A DNA stretch of 28,940 nt from an uncultured Eubacterium sp. (lineage in GTDB: Bacteria; Bacillota; Clostridia; Lachnospirales; Lachnospiraceae): NCBI GenBank assembly GCA_946611445.1, contig CAMODP010000002.1:1-28940 (forward strand). Direction: 5' to 3'. A program made the translations under genes and the position numbers. The notes under the pieces were generated by a model. The model ran no database searches. It was not told where the DNA came from and saw nothing but the letters and a program-made list of their open reading frames with translations. This document shows positions 1-7,827 of this stretch, in pieces; positions within the stretch are counted from its first letter, which is position 1; every line of letters starts with the position of its first letter.

Positions 1-1353
1 GGAAAACAGAAACGGCTCCTGCAGGACCAGGCCGATGCTCCGCCGCAGTGCGCGCCGGCTGACCCGGCGGATATCCCTTCCCCCGATGGTAATGCTTCCC
101 CCTTCTTCCGGCAGTTCATACAGCCGGTCCAGGAGATGGAGAAGCGTGGATTTTCCGGACCCCGTCAGCCCCAGAATGCCAACCGTCGTGCCTGCCGGGA
201 CAGTCAGACTGATATTCTGCAGAACGGGTTCGGAACTGCCCGGATACGCAAAAGTGACATCTTTGAAACAGACATCTCCCTCCGGCAGTGTTTCCTCCCC
301 TGCCGGGTCCGTCTCCGGCAGCGCGTTCATGATTTCACGGATCCTGCCGACTGACACACCTGCCTTGCTCATCTCCATGATCATCCGGCCCAGCCTGCGC
401 ACAGGCGTTGTGATCAGCGCGTTGTATGAAATAAATGCCAGATACTCTCCGGCCGTCAGAGTGCCCCGGATGCAGAAAACGGCGCCCAGCGCGGCCATGG
501 TCAGGTTCCGGAACAGAGACAGGGTCTCTCCGGCCACCCAGAAAGCAGACAGGTGGCGCATCAGCCGGATCCACAGACCCGTGTATGTCTCATTTTTCTT
601 CAGAAAACGGTCCCGTTCGAATGCCTCCCTTCCGAAGGCACGCACAACCCGTACGCCCGTCAGGTTTTCCTGAACGATTCCGGACAGTTCTGCCTCGGTC
701 TCGTCAACCTTTTGAAATGAGCTGCCCACGATCCCGTAAAATACCGCAGAGGACAGCACGACCAACGGGATAAATACCGCCTCGACGGCTGCCATTCCCA
801 GATGAATGCCTGTCATGAAATACATTGACAGCCCGATCAGGACCGTGACCTGGAACAGAGACGTCAGCTGCTCGGACACAAATGTCTTGACAGTCTCCAC
901 ATCCGAAGTGCACCGCTGGATGATCTCACCGGTATGGTTCGTCCCAAACCAGGCATAAGGAAGATCCAGTATGTGACTGTACAGAGAATCCCGCATACGG
1001 CGGACCAGCTGTTCAGCCCCTTTCGCATTCATCAGGCGGAACAGATACCGGAAAACCGCGGCTGTCAGAGCAGAGAGCGCCAGCACCGCGGCAGCCAGGT
1101 ACAGATGTTCCCGCAGGTACGCCGTACCGCCGGCCATACGCACCAGACTCCGAACCCAGCCAGGCGCCGCCAGAGGCTTGCTTCCTATGACAGAATCTAC
1201 CGTATATTCGATGATCTTCGGGCTGAGCATATCCGCAGCCGCCACCAGGACAGCCATACACATGCTCAGCAAAAAATACCTCCTGCTGCCCCGCAGGAAG
1301 TATGTGATCATGGCCCGGTTATCCGGATATTTCAGCCGTTGTCCTCCCGTCAT
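1..1353 (-). CDS. ABC exporter, fused membrane and ATP-binding domains (partial, C-terminus outside window)
   Basis: The minus frame is open from an ATG at 1353 to the window edge, giving 451 codons. The N-terminal ~330 residues are hydrophobic and look like a type I (six-helix) exporter membrane domain, including the usual VQENLTGVRVVRAFGREAFE cytoplasmic coupling stretch. The nucleotide-binding domain follows, with Walker A GLTGSGKST at about residues 395-403 (145-171) and Q-loop LQEPFLF at the very edge. The signature motif, Walker B and H-loop lie beyond the window. The family exports lipids, peptides or drugs; the substrate cannot be read here. Many Bacillota exporters of this type are heterodimers encoded side by side, so a partner may lie further left. 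The start is uncertain: AAGGA sits only one base before the 1353 ATG, and an in-frame ATG at 1311 and GTG at 1410 also exist. It is divergent from the MATE pump. Confidence 0.9.
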   Translation of the reverse strand, partial: MTGGQRLKYPDNRAMITYFLRGSRRYFLLSMCMAVLVAAADMLSPKIIEYTVDSVIGSKPLAAPGWVRSLVRMAGGTAYLREHLYLAAAVLALSALTAAVFRYLFRLMNAKGAEQLVRRMRDSLYSHILDLPYAWFGTNHTGEIIQRCTSDVETVKTFVSEQLTSLFQVTVLIGLSMYFMTGIHLGMAAVEAVFIPLVVLSSAVFYGIVGSSFQKVDETEAELSGIVQENLTGVRVVRAFGREAFERDRFLKKNETYTGLWIRLMRHLSAFWVAGETLSLFRNLTMAALGAVFCIRGTLTAGEYLAFISYNALITTPVRRLGRMIMEMSKAGVSVGRIREIMNALPETDPAGEETLPEGDVCFKDVTFAYPGSSEPVLQNISLTVPAGTTVGILGLTGSGKSTLLHLLDRLYELPEEGGSITIGGRDIRRVSRRALRRSIGLVLQEPFLFS

Positions 1354-1398
1354 GTCCTTCAGGCGCCTCTTTTGTCTGATCGTACATTCTTCATATAT

Positions 1399-1404
1399 AT
1401 TATA
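1399..1404 (-). promoter_or_regulatory. Possible -10 box for the ABC exporter
   Basis: The minus strand reads TATAAT at 1404-1399 inside an AT-rich tract (about 1390-1410), which stands out from the GC-rich surroundings and lies about 45 bases upstream of the proposed start. No convincing -35 hexamer is visible at 16-18 bases, so this is weak. Confidence 0.3.
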
Positions 1405-1498
1405 TATCACAAGGCGATTTTCTTTTCCATACCTTCCTTGCCCGGGAGCAGGCGCCGGAGCAAAGGAGCCCCGCATGCGCAAAAAGTGAAAAAAAGGC

Positions 1499-1527
1499 TT
1501 GCATCCTCCATATGGCGGACGTATTAT
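1499..1527 (+). promoter_or_regulatory. Candidate sigma-70/A promoter for the MATE gene
   Basis: TTGCAT at 1499-1504 is followed after exactly 17 bases by TATTAT at 1522-1527. The MATE start codon is 80 bases downstream. The -10 matches 5 of 6 consensus bases and the -35 only 3 of 6. The same TTGCAT-17 arrangement precedes the histidine-rich gene at 4605. Confidence 0.45.
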
Positions 1528-1606
1528 TGAAAGCACGGTATCGATCCGGCCCTTCCGGAACAGGTGCCGGCAGAGCCGAATCAGCGCACGATGAAAGGAT
1601 GAGTTT

Positions 1607-2986
1607 ATGGCACAGATGACACAGGACAACCCCATGCAGGAAAACATGCTCGGCACAAAGCCGATTCCGAGACTGATGCTTCAGTTTGGCATCCCATCCA
1701 TCGTCTCCATGTTCGTGAATTCCGTTTACAACCTTGTAGACCAGGTTTTTATAGGCCAGCGCGTCGGCTATCTGGGCAACGCGGCCACCAACGTCACATT
1801 CCCCTTCGTTACGGTCAGCATGGCCATCTCCCTGATGATCGCCGTCGGTACCGCCGCGAACTGCGGACTGAATCTGGGCCGCAGAGACCAGGAAAAGGCA
1901 GACCGCACCATGAACACCGGCTTTGTGCTGGCATTTGCGGCGAGCATTACCCTGTTTCTTCTGGGTGAGATCCTTCTGATCCCGATGCTGAAGCTGTTCG
2001 GCGCCACCGATCTGGTCATGCCCTATGCCATCCCCTACGCCAGAATCTACATCATCGGCGTGCCGTTCACGACGATCGGCATACTTTCCAGCGACATGAT
2101 CCGCGCTGACGGCAATCCTTCCTATACCATGAAGGCCATGCTTGCCGGCTGCTTCTTCAACATCCTGTTTGACTATATCTTTGTATTTCCGCTGAATATG
2201 GGCGTGCAGGGCGCGGCGCTGGCCACCATACTGGGACAGCTGCTGACAATGATCATCAATCTCATGTATCTTCCGAAGATGAAGACCCTGCACATGCGGC
2301 GCGATTATCTCCGTCTGGATACCGGCATAATACCGAACATCCTTGCCGTAGGCTTTTCATCCTTTATCACGCAGGCAGCCATGCTCGTCACACAGGTCCT
2401 GCTGAACCAGCAGGCCATCCGCTACGGCGCCATGTCAGAATTCGGGGCGGAAATCCCGCTGACCGTCTTCGGCATCGTGATGAAAATCAACGGCCTGATG
2501 GTTTCTGTCATCATGGGCCTTGTCGTAGGTTCCCAGCCGGTATACAGCTATAATTACGGCGCCAGAAAATACGACCGCGTAAGGCAGCTGATCAAGACTT
2601 CCATGATTGCAGGCACTGTAATCGGCCTGATCGGAACGGCCATGCTGCAGCTTTTCCCGCAGCAGTTTATCTCGATCTTCGGCCAGGAAGACGCCCTGTA
2701 CAACACCTTTGCCGTGATGGCGATCCGGACCATGACGATCCTGATCTTCATCCTCGGCATCCAGATGACGGCCGGCGTCTATTTCCAGGCGGTCGGAAAA
2801 CCGCGGCACTCCATCATCATCTCTCTGTCGAGATCCCTTCTCTTCATGGTGCCGCTTCTGCTGATCATGCCAAAGTTCTTCGGCATCCGGGGCGTCATGA
2901 TGTGCTACCCGATCTCAGACCTGTTTTCCGTCATCCTGTGCAGCACCCTGCTGATCCGGGAGATGAAAAACCTTGGAAAAGAATAA
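1607..2986 (+). CDS. MATE family multidrug efflux transporter
   Basis: A 459-residue, strongly hydrophobic protein of the length usual for the MATE family (12 membrane helices in two six-helix halves). MATE pumps export cationic drugs and metabolites using a sodium or proton gradient. The N-terminus (LGTKPIPRLMLQFGIPSIVS) and the following NSVYNLVDQVFIG are characteristic of the MepA/DinF-like branch. The second half begins near residue 240 with a repeated-fold segment. The ATG at 1607 has AAAGGA about 8 bases upstream and a candidate promoter at 1499-1527. No regulator is next to it; its neighbour is a divergent ABC exporter, so the two transporters could share control from the 250-base gap. 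The substrate is not predictable from sequence. Confidence 0.93.
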   Translation: MAQMTQDNPMQENMLGTKPIPRLMLQFGIPSIVSMFVNSVYNLVDQVFIGQRVGYLGNAATNVTFPFVTVSMAISLMIAVGTAANCGLNLGRRDQEKADRTMNTGFVLAFAASITLFLLGEILLIPMLKLFGATDLVMPYAIPYARIYIIGVPFTTIGILSSDMIRADGNPSYTMKAMLAGCFFNILFDYIFVFPLNMGVQGAALATILGQLLTMIINLMYLPKMKTLHMRRDYLRLDTGIIPNILAVGFSSFITQAAMLVTQVLLNQQAIRYGAMSEFGAEIPLTVFGIVMKINGLMVSVIMGLVVGSQPVYSYNYGARKYDRVRQLIKTSMIAGTVIGLIGTAMLQLFPQQFISIFGQEDALYNTFAVMAIRTMTILIFILGIQMTAGVYFQAVGKPRHSIIISLSRSLLFMVPLLLIMPKFFGIRGVMMCYPISDLFSVILCSTLLIREMKNLGKE

Positions 2987-2994
2987 CGAATGTT

Positions 2995-3023
2995 ATGCCG
3001 GGGCTCTGGCCCTGGCATTTTTT
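2995..3023 (+). terminator. Rho-independent terminator after the MATE gene
   Basis: Nine bases after the MATE stop, ATGCCGGGGC (2995-3004) pairs with GCCCTGGCAT (3009-3018) as a 10-bp stem with one G-T pair and a four-base loop, followed by TTTTTT (3018-3023). The T run is on the plus side, so it mainly serves the MATE transcript. The convergent methyltransferase stop codon lies within the tail. Confidence 0.88.
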
Positions 3024-3909
3024 ATTTCTTGCGCAGCGCCCAGAACGCCACGGCGCTGGCGGCAGCCACATTCAGGGAATCCACGCCGTGCCCCATGGGG
3101 ATTCTGACGAGATGGTCACTGTTTTCTATCGTATTCCGCTCCAGACCCTCGCCCTCCGTGCCGAGGATGACCGCCAGCCTTTCCTCTCCGGCCACTGCCG
3201 GATCGTCAATGCACACCGCGCGTTCATCGAGCGCCATCGCGGCCGTCCGGAAGCCATACCGCTGGAGCATGGTCACATCCCAATCCCTCTGCTTCCTCCC
3301 GATCCACGTCCAGGGAATCTGGAAAACCGTTCCCATACTGACGCGGATCGCCCTGCGGTAAAGCGGATCACAGCAGGCCGCGGTCAGCAGGACCGCATCC
3401 ATCCCGAGAGCCGCGGCGGAGCGGAAAATGGCACCGACATTCGTGGGATTGACAACGCTCTCCAGCACTGCAATTCTTCCGGCGCCCGCGCATATTTCTT
3501 CGACAGAAGGCAGAACTCTGCGCCGCATGGCACAGAGCGCCCCCAGCGTCAGCGGAAAGCCGGTCAGCGCGTTCAGCACATCGATCCCGGCTGCGTACAC
3601 CGGGAGAGCCGGACAGCTGAGCAGAACATACGCCAGCTGTTCCTCTCTGGAGTCATCCGGCTCCCACCCCGGCTGCGCCTCGTTCTTCGCCGCCAGGGCT
3701 GCAGCCGATTCGGCCAGGCCCTTCTCCGCCAGGAGTGACACCGGCTCATAGCCGGCCCTGAGCGCCCGCACCATCACGCGGGGACTCTCTGCGATAAAGT
3801 AGCCCGGGCGCGGCTCCTCCGCGCGCAGAAGCTGCGTCTCGGACATGCGGCAGAGCATGTCCAGAGCGGGGATGGTCAGGTCGGTGATTTCGTGGAGACG
3901 GTAGGACAT
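3022..3909 (-). CDS. SpoU/TrmH family RNA 2'-O-ribose methyltransferase
   Basis: A 295-residue SPOUT-class methyltransferase, predicted to methylate a ribose 2'-OH in rRNA or tRNA using S-adenosylmethionine bound in a trefoil knot. All three SpoU motifs are visible: motif 1 NPTNVGAIFRSAAALGMDAV (154-173) with the catalytic Arg, motif 2 ILGTEGEGL (248-256), and motif 3 IPMGHGVDSLNVAAASAVAF (270-289). The N-terminal ~120 residues resemble the small substrate-binding domain of 23S rRNA/tRNA ribose methylases. The ATG at 3909 is preferred: AAGGAG lies 11 bases upstream, and that site falls inside the reading frame if the earlier in-frame ATG at 3930 is used. The target nucleotide cannot be told. 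It is convergent with the MATE gene and divergent from the structured gap at 3910-4672. Confidence 0.9.
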   Translation of the reverse strand: MSYRLHEITDLTIPALDMLCRMSETQLLRAEEPRPGYFIAESPRVMVRALRAGYEPVSLLAEKGLAESAAALAAKNEAQPGWEPDDSREEQLAYVLLSCPALPVYAAGIDVLNALTGFPLTLGALCAMRRRVLPSVEEICAGAGRIAVLESVVNPTNVGAIFRSAAALGMDAVLLTAACCDPLYRRAIRVSMGTVFQIPWTWIGRKQRDWDVTMLQRYGFRTAAMALDERAVCIDDPAVAGEERLAVILGTEGEGLERNTIENSDHLVRIPMGHGVDSLNVAAASAVAFWALRKK

Positions 3910-3966
3910 AGGGGAGAGTGCTCCTTTCATTCATTATGTGTGTTTTTTAGAGTTTCACTGACGGAC

Positions 3967-4218
3967 GCAGTGTGAGGCGGGGCTTTCTGTCCTCATTCTG
4001 CGGTCGCTTCGCGGACAGCCGCACAGGTTTCAGCAAGTCTCTGCGCAGGGTACCGCTCGAAACTCCGAAGTTTTCCTGATGAAAACTTCTCCGTCTCGCT
4101 CTCGATCGGGCAGAGGAATGCCCGATCTCGCCCCTTCTTCGAGTCTTACTGAAACCCTGCGGCTGTAAACGCTTGCTCCAACGCAGTCCTTCAGACAGGA
4201 AGCCCCGCCTCAGACTGC
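3967..4218. repeat. Large branched inverted-repeat element 1 (possible structured RNA)
   Basis: Nested complementary arms fold this non-coding stretch into one branched structure. The outer arms 3967-3991 and 4194-4218 pair over 25 positions with two mismatches. Inner arms 4015-4037 and 4145-4166 pair almost fully. CTCGAA (4056-4061) pairs with TTCGAG (4138-4143), enclosing two perfect 9-bp hairpins: GAAGTTTTC/GAAAACTTC (4067-4089, loop CTGAT) and GATCGGGCA/TGCCCGATC (4104-4127, loop GAGGAA). The result is a long stem ending in a three-way junction. It resembles no RNA family I recognise; RNase P, tmRNA and SRP RNA signatures are absent. It lies between divergent genes, so it is not an ordinary terminator. 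It could be a structured RNA or a non-autonomous palindromic mobile element; the strand is unknown. Confidence 0.72.
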
Positions 4219-4289
4219 TGCCTGTATCAATGTATCTTTAAACTGGCGAAGTATTTGCATCTGACATCAGGAGATTTCTCCAGGGTACA

Positions 4290-4579
4290 GTACGCACAGA
4301 TACGGACATCGCATAAGCCCGTTTTCCGCAGGAAGCTTAGAAACTCTTAGCTTTCAGGGGCTTTCGCTCCGTGAACGGCGGCTCACAGCACAATCGTTGG
4401 TCATTCATGAAAACTCGAAGTGAGAACGCCTTAATTACCCTGAAAAGCCGAAGGAAGCGCATGAAAGCCTTAGAGTTTCTTGCTTACGAGGGCGCTGAAC
4501 GTCCAGTGGACGTTCGCTTAGCGCCGACCGGAGCGGAGCGGAGACCTTAGGGCGCTGCGATATCCGTATCTGTGCGTAC
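4290..4579. repeat. Large branched inverted-repeat element 2 (possible structured RNA)
   Basis: The outer arms 4290-4312 and 4557-4579 are complementary at 22 of 23 positions. Inside, 4333-4356 pairs with 4462-4485 around a shared AGAAACTC core, with a few mismatches and bulges. A separate compound hairpin occupies 4491-4525: GGCGCT pairs with AGCGCC and encloses a perfect GAACGTCC/GGACGTTC stem. Next to it is a triple CGGAG tandem (about 4529-4542). The layout parallels element 1, which ends 71 bases upstream, but the sequences are not obvious copies. A 63-codon frame on the minus strand here is explained by the repeat and not accepted as a gene. As with element 1, the position between divergent genes argues against a terminator. 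Confidence 0.7.
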
Positions 4580-4604
4580 GTCCCCGCCCCTGCAGAAACA
4601 CATC

Positions 4605-4633
4605 TTGCATCTCCCCGTGAAACCAACTATACT
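4605..4633 (+). promoter_or_regulatory. Candidate promoter for the His-rich gene and murT
   Basis: TTGCAT (4605-4610) and TATACT (4628-4633) are separated by exactly 17 bases, and the histidine-rich start codon is 40 bases downstream. It lies just outside inverted-repeat element 2. It is likely the promoter of the two-gene unit, since murT begins 7 bases after the first gene stops. Confidence 0.6.
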
Positions 4634-4672
4634 CATAGAGAAAAACAGGAAACCATAAAGGAGGTAACTGTA

Positions 4673-4996
4673 ATGCATATCCTGAAAGACGAAAACGGAA
4701 ACCCGATCCCGCACGGCGGACATGACCATGAACATGAGCACGGCCACGAACACGGCCATGAGCACGGCCATGAGCACCACCACCATCACGGCGGCGCCTC
4801 CGGCGACAAGTCTCTGGCCCTTCTGTCCTATATGTATGATCACAATGTACAGCACACCAATGAGCTTCTGGAGATGGCTTCTCAGATAGAAGCTGACGGC
4901 AAGACAGCTGCCGCCGCAAAGATCCGTGAGGCAGCCGCCGAATTCGGCAAGGGCAATGACCTTCTGCACGAGGCCCTGCACCTGTATGAGGAATAA
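4673..4996 (+). CDS. Small histidine-rich, probably metal-binding protein
   Basis: A 107-residue soluble protein with a strong start: AAAGGAGG lies about 8 bases before the ATG at 4673. After a short leader (MHILKDENGNPIPHGG), residues 17-39 are almost only His, Glu and Gly, with repeated HGHE units ending in five consecutive histidines. Such tracts bind Ni, Co, Zn or Cu in metal chaperones and storage proteins. Residues 45-107 are predicted helical (SLALLSYMYDHNVQHTNELL onward) with further histidines and no membrane segment or signal peptide. The gene ends 7 bases before murT and shares its promoter. Metal binding is inferred from composition; no named function is claimed. A link to MurT, which should carry a structural zinc site, is possible but only suggested by proximity. 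Confidence 0.82.
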   Translation: MHILKDENGNPIPHGGHDHEHEHGHEHGHEHGHEHHHHHGGASGDKSLALLSYMYDHNVQHTNELLEMASQIEADGKTAAAAKIREAAAEFGKGNDLLHEALHLYEE

Positions 4997-5003
4997 CCTG
5001 CGC

Positions 5004-6383
5004 ATGAAGAAACCAAACCCGATTCAGACAATCCTCGCCGTGGCTGTATGCAAGCTGACAAGGACGATTCTGCGGCGGACCGGCAGGGGCGGCACCGCCC
5101 TCCCCGGGATTGCCGCCATGAAGGTGTCAAAAAACATCCTGGCCGCCGTATCCGAAGGAATGCAGATCGTAGTTGTGACCGGCACCAATGGAAAAACGAC
5201 CACCTGCAACATGATCGAGCATGCCCTTTCTTCTTCCGGGCATGACTGTCTGCTGAACCGCTCGGGCGCCAACCTGCTTCACGGAATGGCCGGCGACCTG
5301 ATCTGCGCCGCGGACTGGCGCGGCAGGGCACGGCATCCCTACGCTGTCCTGGAATGTGACGAAGCTGCCCTGAAGCAGGCTGTTCCGTTTCTCCGTCCTG
5401 CGGTCATTGTGGTAACCAACCTGTTCAGCGATCAGGTAGACCGGTATGGCGGTGTCGGAAATACGCTGAAAGAGATCCGGACCGGTGTAAAACGCAGTCC
5501 TGACGCGGCGCTTGTCCTGAATGCAGAGGAGCCGCTGTCTGCCTCCCTCTCCCTGGGCGTGCCGAACCGTGTCGTGTGGTACGGGCTTGATGCCTCTGCG
5601 GGACAGCAGGGCAGCATTGACCTGTCTGATGCAGGCGTCTGTCCGCGGTGCGGCAGCGAGTACGTGTATGACTACCATGTCTATGCGCATCTGGGCGGCT
5701 TCCGCTGCCCGAAATGCGGATACTGCCGGCAGCAGCCGGATGTAGCCGTCGTCTCCGTCGACCGGAAAACCGCTGACGGCAGCGTGGTGCATATAAAAGC
5801 GGACGAAATACCGCAGGAAGTACACATTTCCCTCCCTGCGGTATACAACATCTACAATGCGGCTGCGGCCACGGCTGCTGTGAAGGCGCTGGGTCTGCCT
5901 GCCGAAGACGCTTTGCGCTCTCTTTCCAGCGTGCGCTCCTCTTTCGGCCGGCTGGAAACCTTTGACCTGGACGGCACGCGGCTGCAGATGATCCTGGTCA
6001 AAAACCCCGCCGGCTGCAACCAGGCTTTCTCCTATGTGACAGGTTTTGACAGCGACTATACCGCTGTTCTCTGCCTGAACAACAGGACCGGGGACGGCAC
6101 GGACATCTCCTGGATTGAAAAGGCGGACTATGAAAAGCTGTGCGCGGACCCGCATCTGAAGCAGCTCTACGTCTGCGGCGACAAAGCCCGGGATCTGTAC
6201 GCCCGTCTGCAAAAAGCCGGCGCAGACCCCGCGCACACCGTAATTGTCGATGACTACCGTACCCTCGTCGGAAAGATGCGGGAGGATGCCCGTCCCGTCT
6301 TTATCCTGCCAAATTACACAGCCATGATGGACCTGCGTCAGGTTCTCTGTCAGGAAACGGGTACCCGGGATTTCTGGGAGTAA
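5004..6383 (+). CDS. murT: MurT-type lipid II isoglutaminyl synthase subunit (Mur ligase + DUF1727)
   Basis: A 459-residue Mur-ligase-family protein. With GatD, MurT amidates the D-glutamate of lipid II stem peptides to D-isoglutamine at the cytoplasmic membrane; GatD supplies ammonia from glutamine. Visible signs are the GRGGTALPG N-terminal motif (27-35), the ATP loop TGTNGKTTT (59-67), a four-cysteine zinc ribbon inserted in the central domain (Cys213, 216, 235, 238), and the C-terminal DUF1727 domain (LVKNPAGCNQAF and DGTDISW, ~331-370), which in known MurT proteins contacts GatD. The ATG at 5004 is chosen because GAGGA lies 11 bases upstream and it matches family N-termini; upstream in-frame ATGs fall inside the previous gene. 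Oddly, gatD, normally the next gene, is missing: a convergent gene begins 17 bases after the stop. Confidence 0.9.
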   Translation: MKKPNPIQTILAVAVCKLTRTILRRTGRGGTALPGIAAMKVSKNILAAVSEGMQIVVVTGTNGKTTTCNMIEHALSSSGHDCLLNRSGANLLHGMAGDLICAADWRGRARHPYAVLECDEAALKQAVPFLRPAVIVVTNLFSDQVDRYGGVGNTLKEIRTGVKRSPDAALVLNAEEPLSASLSLGVPNRVVWYGLDASAGQQGSIDLSDAGVCPRCGSEYVYDYHVYAHLGGFRCPKCGYCRQQPDVAVVSVDRKTADGSVVHIKADEIPQEVHISLPAVYNIYNAAAATAAVKALGLPAEDALRSLSSVRSSFGRLETFDLDGTRLQMILVKNPAGCNQAFSYVTGFDSDYTAVLCLNNRTGDGTDISWIEKADYEKLCADPHLKQLYVCGDKARDLYARLQKAGADPAHTVIVDDYRTLVGKMREDARPVFILPNYTAMMDLRQVLCQETGTRDFWE

Positions 6384-6400
6384 CATCCCGGCAGTCCTCA

Positions 6401-7810
6401 TTATTCATTCTCGTCTTCACCGTCGGACACCAGTTCTTCAAAGCGCTGGCGCATGGTGGGATTTTTCGCAGTCAGTTTTTTCACGGACAGGGCTTCTGCC
6501 TTGTCATTTGCCAGGCGCAGGTTGTTCTCTGAGGACAGCAGCGCCTGCTTTGTTTTCTGCAGATGGTCAATGGTTTTGTCGATCTCTTCGATTGCCTTCT
6601 GGAACTTCTCGCTCGCCAGACGGAAATTCCTGCCGAATCTCTCCTTGAAATCCTTCAGGTCATCCTCAAAATGCGAAATGTCAATGTTCTGTCTGCGGGT
6701 CAGCTCCAGTTCTCTTCTGTATCCCAGGGAATTCTGCGCGGCATTCCGCAGGATGGTGATCAGCGAGATAAAAAACTGCGGACGGATCACATACATCTTC
6801 TGATACCGGTAGGACACATCCACAATTCCCTCGTTGTACAGCTCACTGTCCGGCTCCAGCATGGAGACCAGAACGGCGTATTCGCAGCCCTTCTCACGGC
6901 GGTCCTTGTCCAGCTCTTTGAAAAAATCGGCGTTCTTGTGCTTGGTGGCCGTCTCATCCATCTCATTCTTCATCTCAAACATGATGGATATATATTCCAG
7001 CCCGTTCTCGTCATAATCCCGGAAGATATAGTCCCCCTTGCTGCCGGTCCGGGCGTCATTGTCTTTTTCAAAATACGCGTTCTGGAATCCTGCTGCCCTG
7101 ACCCGGTTGAAGGAAATCTCACAGTGCTGCTCCAGAGACTCACCGATCATCTTGGTAGACTGTCTGGTCTTGAAATCCCTGTAATACGCGATCTGCTCGT
7201 CCTTCTGCCGCAGCTTTTCCTCATAGGTTTCCTTCAGATTCTGCTCTGAGAGCTTTGCCTCATCCTCCCGGAGCTTCAGTGAATTCTCAAGCCGCAGGAC
7301 AGACTGCTCCCGCTCCGCCAGCGCTTTTATGCCCTTCTCTCTCTCCTCCGAGACAGCCAGCTTCTGTTCCGAATCTGCCAGTCGGACCTTCTCCTCCAGA
7401 TCCCTGACCCGGGCACGCAGCCGTTCCAGCGTCTCCTCCTGCTCCGCACGCGCTGCTGCCAGCGCCGCGTCCTTCTCCATCTGCAGCCTGGTGACGGCAG
7501 CTTCCTTCTCGCTCTGAAGCCGGAAAACCTCCGCGCTTCTTTCCCGCTGCAGCCGGTCCGCTTCGCTGTCCTTCTCACTCTGCAGCTTCTGCAGCTTCAG
7601 AGCGGCGCCGGCAGCTTCCTGCTGCGCCCTGGCCCGCTCCCTGGAAACGGCAAGCTCCACGGCGGCAGCCTTATCCGCCTCAAACTGTTTCTGCCGCGCC
7701 TCCAGCTCCCTGTGGAATTCTCTCCCGCGGACCTGGCTGACAATAGCGGCGTATCCGGCCTCATCGACCTGAAAAACCTGTCCGCAGTGCGGACACCGTA
7801 TCTCCTGCAT
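6401..7810 (-). CDS. DUF2130 coiled-coil protein
   Basis: A 469-residue protein of the DUF2130 family, whose function is unknown. It opens with a zinc-ribbon-like [15 protein letters not shown]. Residues ~25-205 form a long charged coiled coil rich in Glu, Lys, Arg and Gln ([20 protein letters not shown] is typical). The conserved globular part follows (~210-390: [20 protein letters not shown], then [15 protein letters not shown], and [20 protein letters not shown]), with a nuclease-like look that I cannot confirm. A second helical stretch ends the protein. The ATG at 7810 has AGGAG five bases upstream and beats the GTG at 7831, which overlaps the permease stop. It sits 17 bases after the MacB-like permease and probably shares its mRNA. 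Confidence 0.87.
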   Translation of the reverse strand: MQEIRCPHCGQVFQVDEAGYAAIVSQVRGREFHRELEARQKQFEADKAAAVELAVSRERARAQQEAAGAALKLQKLQSEKDSEADRLQRERSAEVFRLQSEKEAAVTRLQMEKDAALAAARAEQEETLERLRARVRDLEEKVRLADSEQKLAVSEEREKGIKALAEREQSVLRLENSLKLREDEAKLSEQNLKETYEEKLRQKDEQIAYYRDFKTRQSTKMIGESLEQHCEISFNRVRAAGFQNAYFEKDNDARTGSKGDYIFRDYDENGLEYISIMFEMKNEMDETATKHKNADFFKELDKDRREKGCEYAVLVSMLEPDSELYNEGIVDVSYRYQKMYVIRPQFFISLITILRNAAQNSLGYRRELELTRRQNIDISHFEDDLKDFKERFGRNFRLASEKFQKAIEEIDKTIDHLQKTKQALLSSENNLRLANDKAEALSVKKLTAKNPTMRQRFEELVSDGEDENE

Positions 7811-7827
7811 TTTTTCTCCTGTCTCTG

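Noticed and set aside
1400..2293. 297-codon minus frame opposite the MATE gene
   Set aside because: His/Gly/Asp-rich shadow of a clear transporter gene on the other strand; no start signal or family resemblance.
3967..4579. RNase P RNA, tmRNA, 6S or SRP RNA in the structured gap
   Set aside because: None of the conserved cores of these RNAs (for example the RNase P GAGGAAAGTCC type P4 strand) was found; the single GAGGAA loop in element 1 is not in the right context.
4435..4626. 63-codon minus-strand frame in the structured gap
   Set aside because: It lies largely within inverted-repeat element 2, has no ribosome binding site, and its Arg/Ser-rich composition is what such repeats give in any frame.
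5127..6401. 424-codon minus frame opposite murT
   Set aside because: MurT on the plus strand has all family motifs; the antisense product has none.
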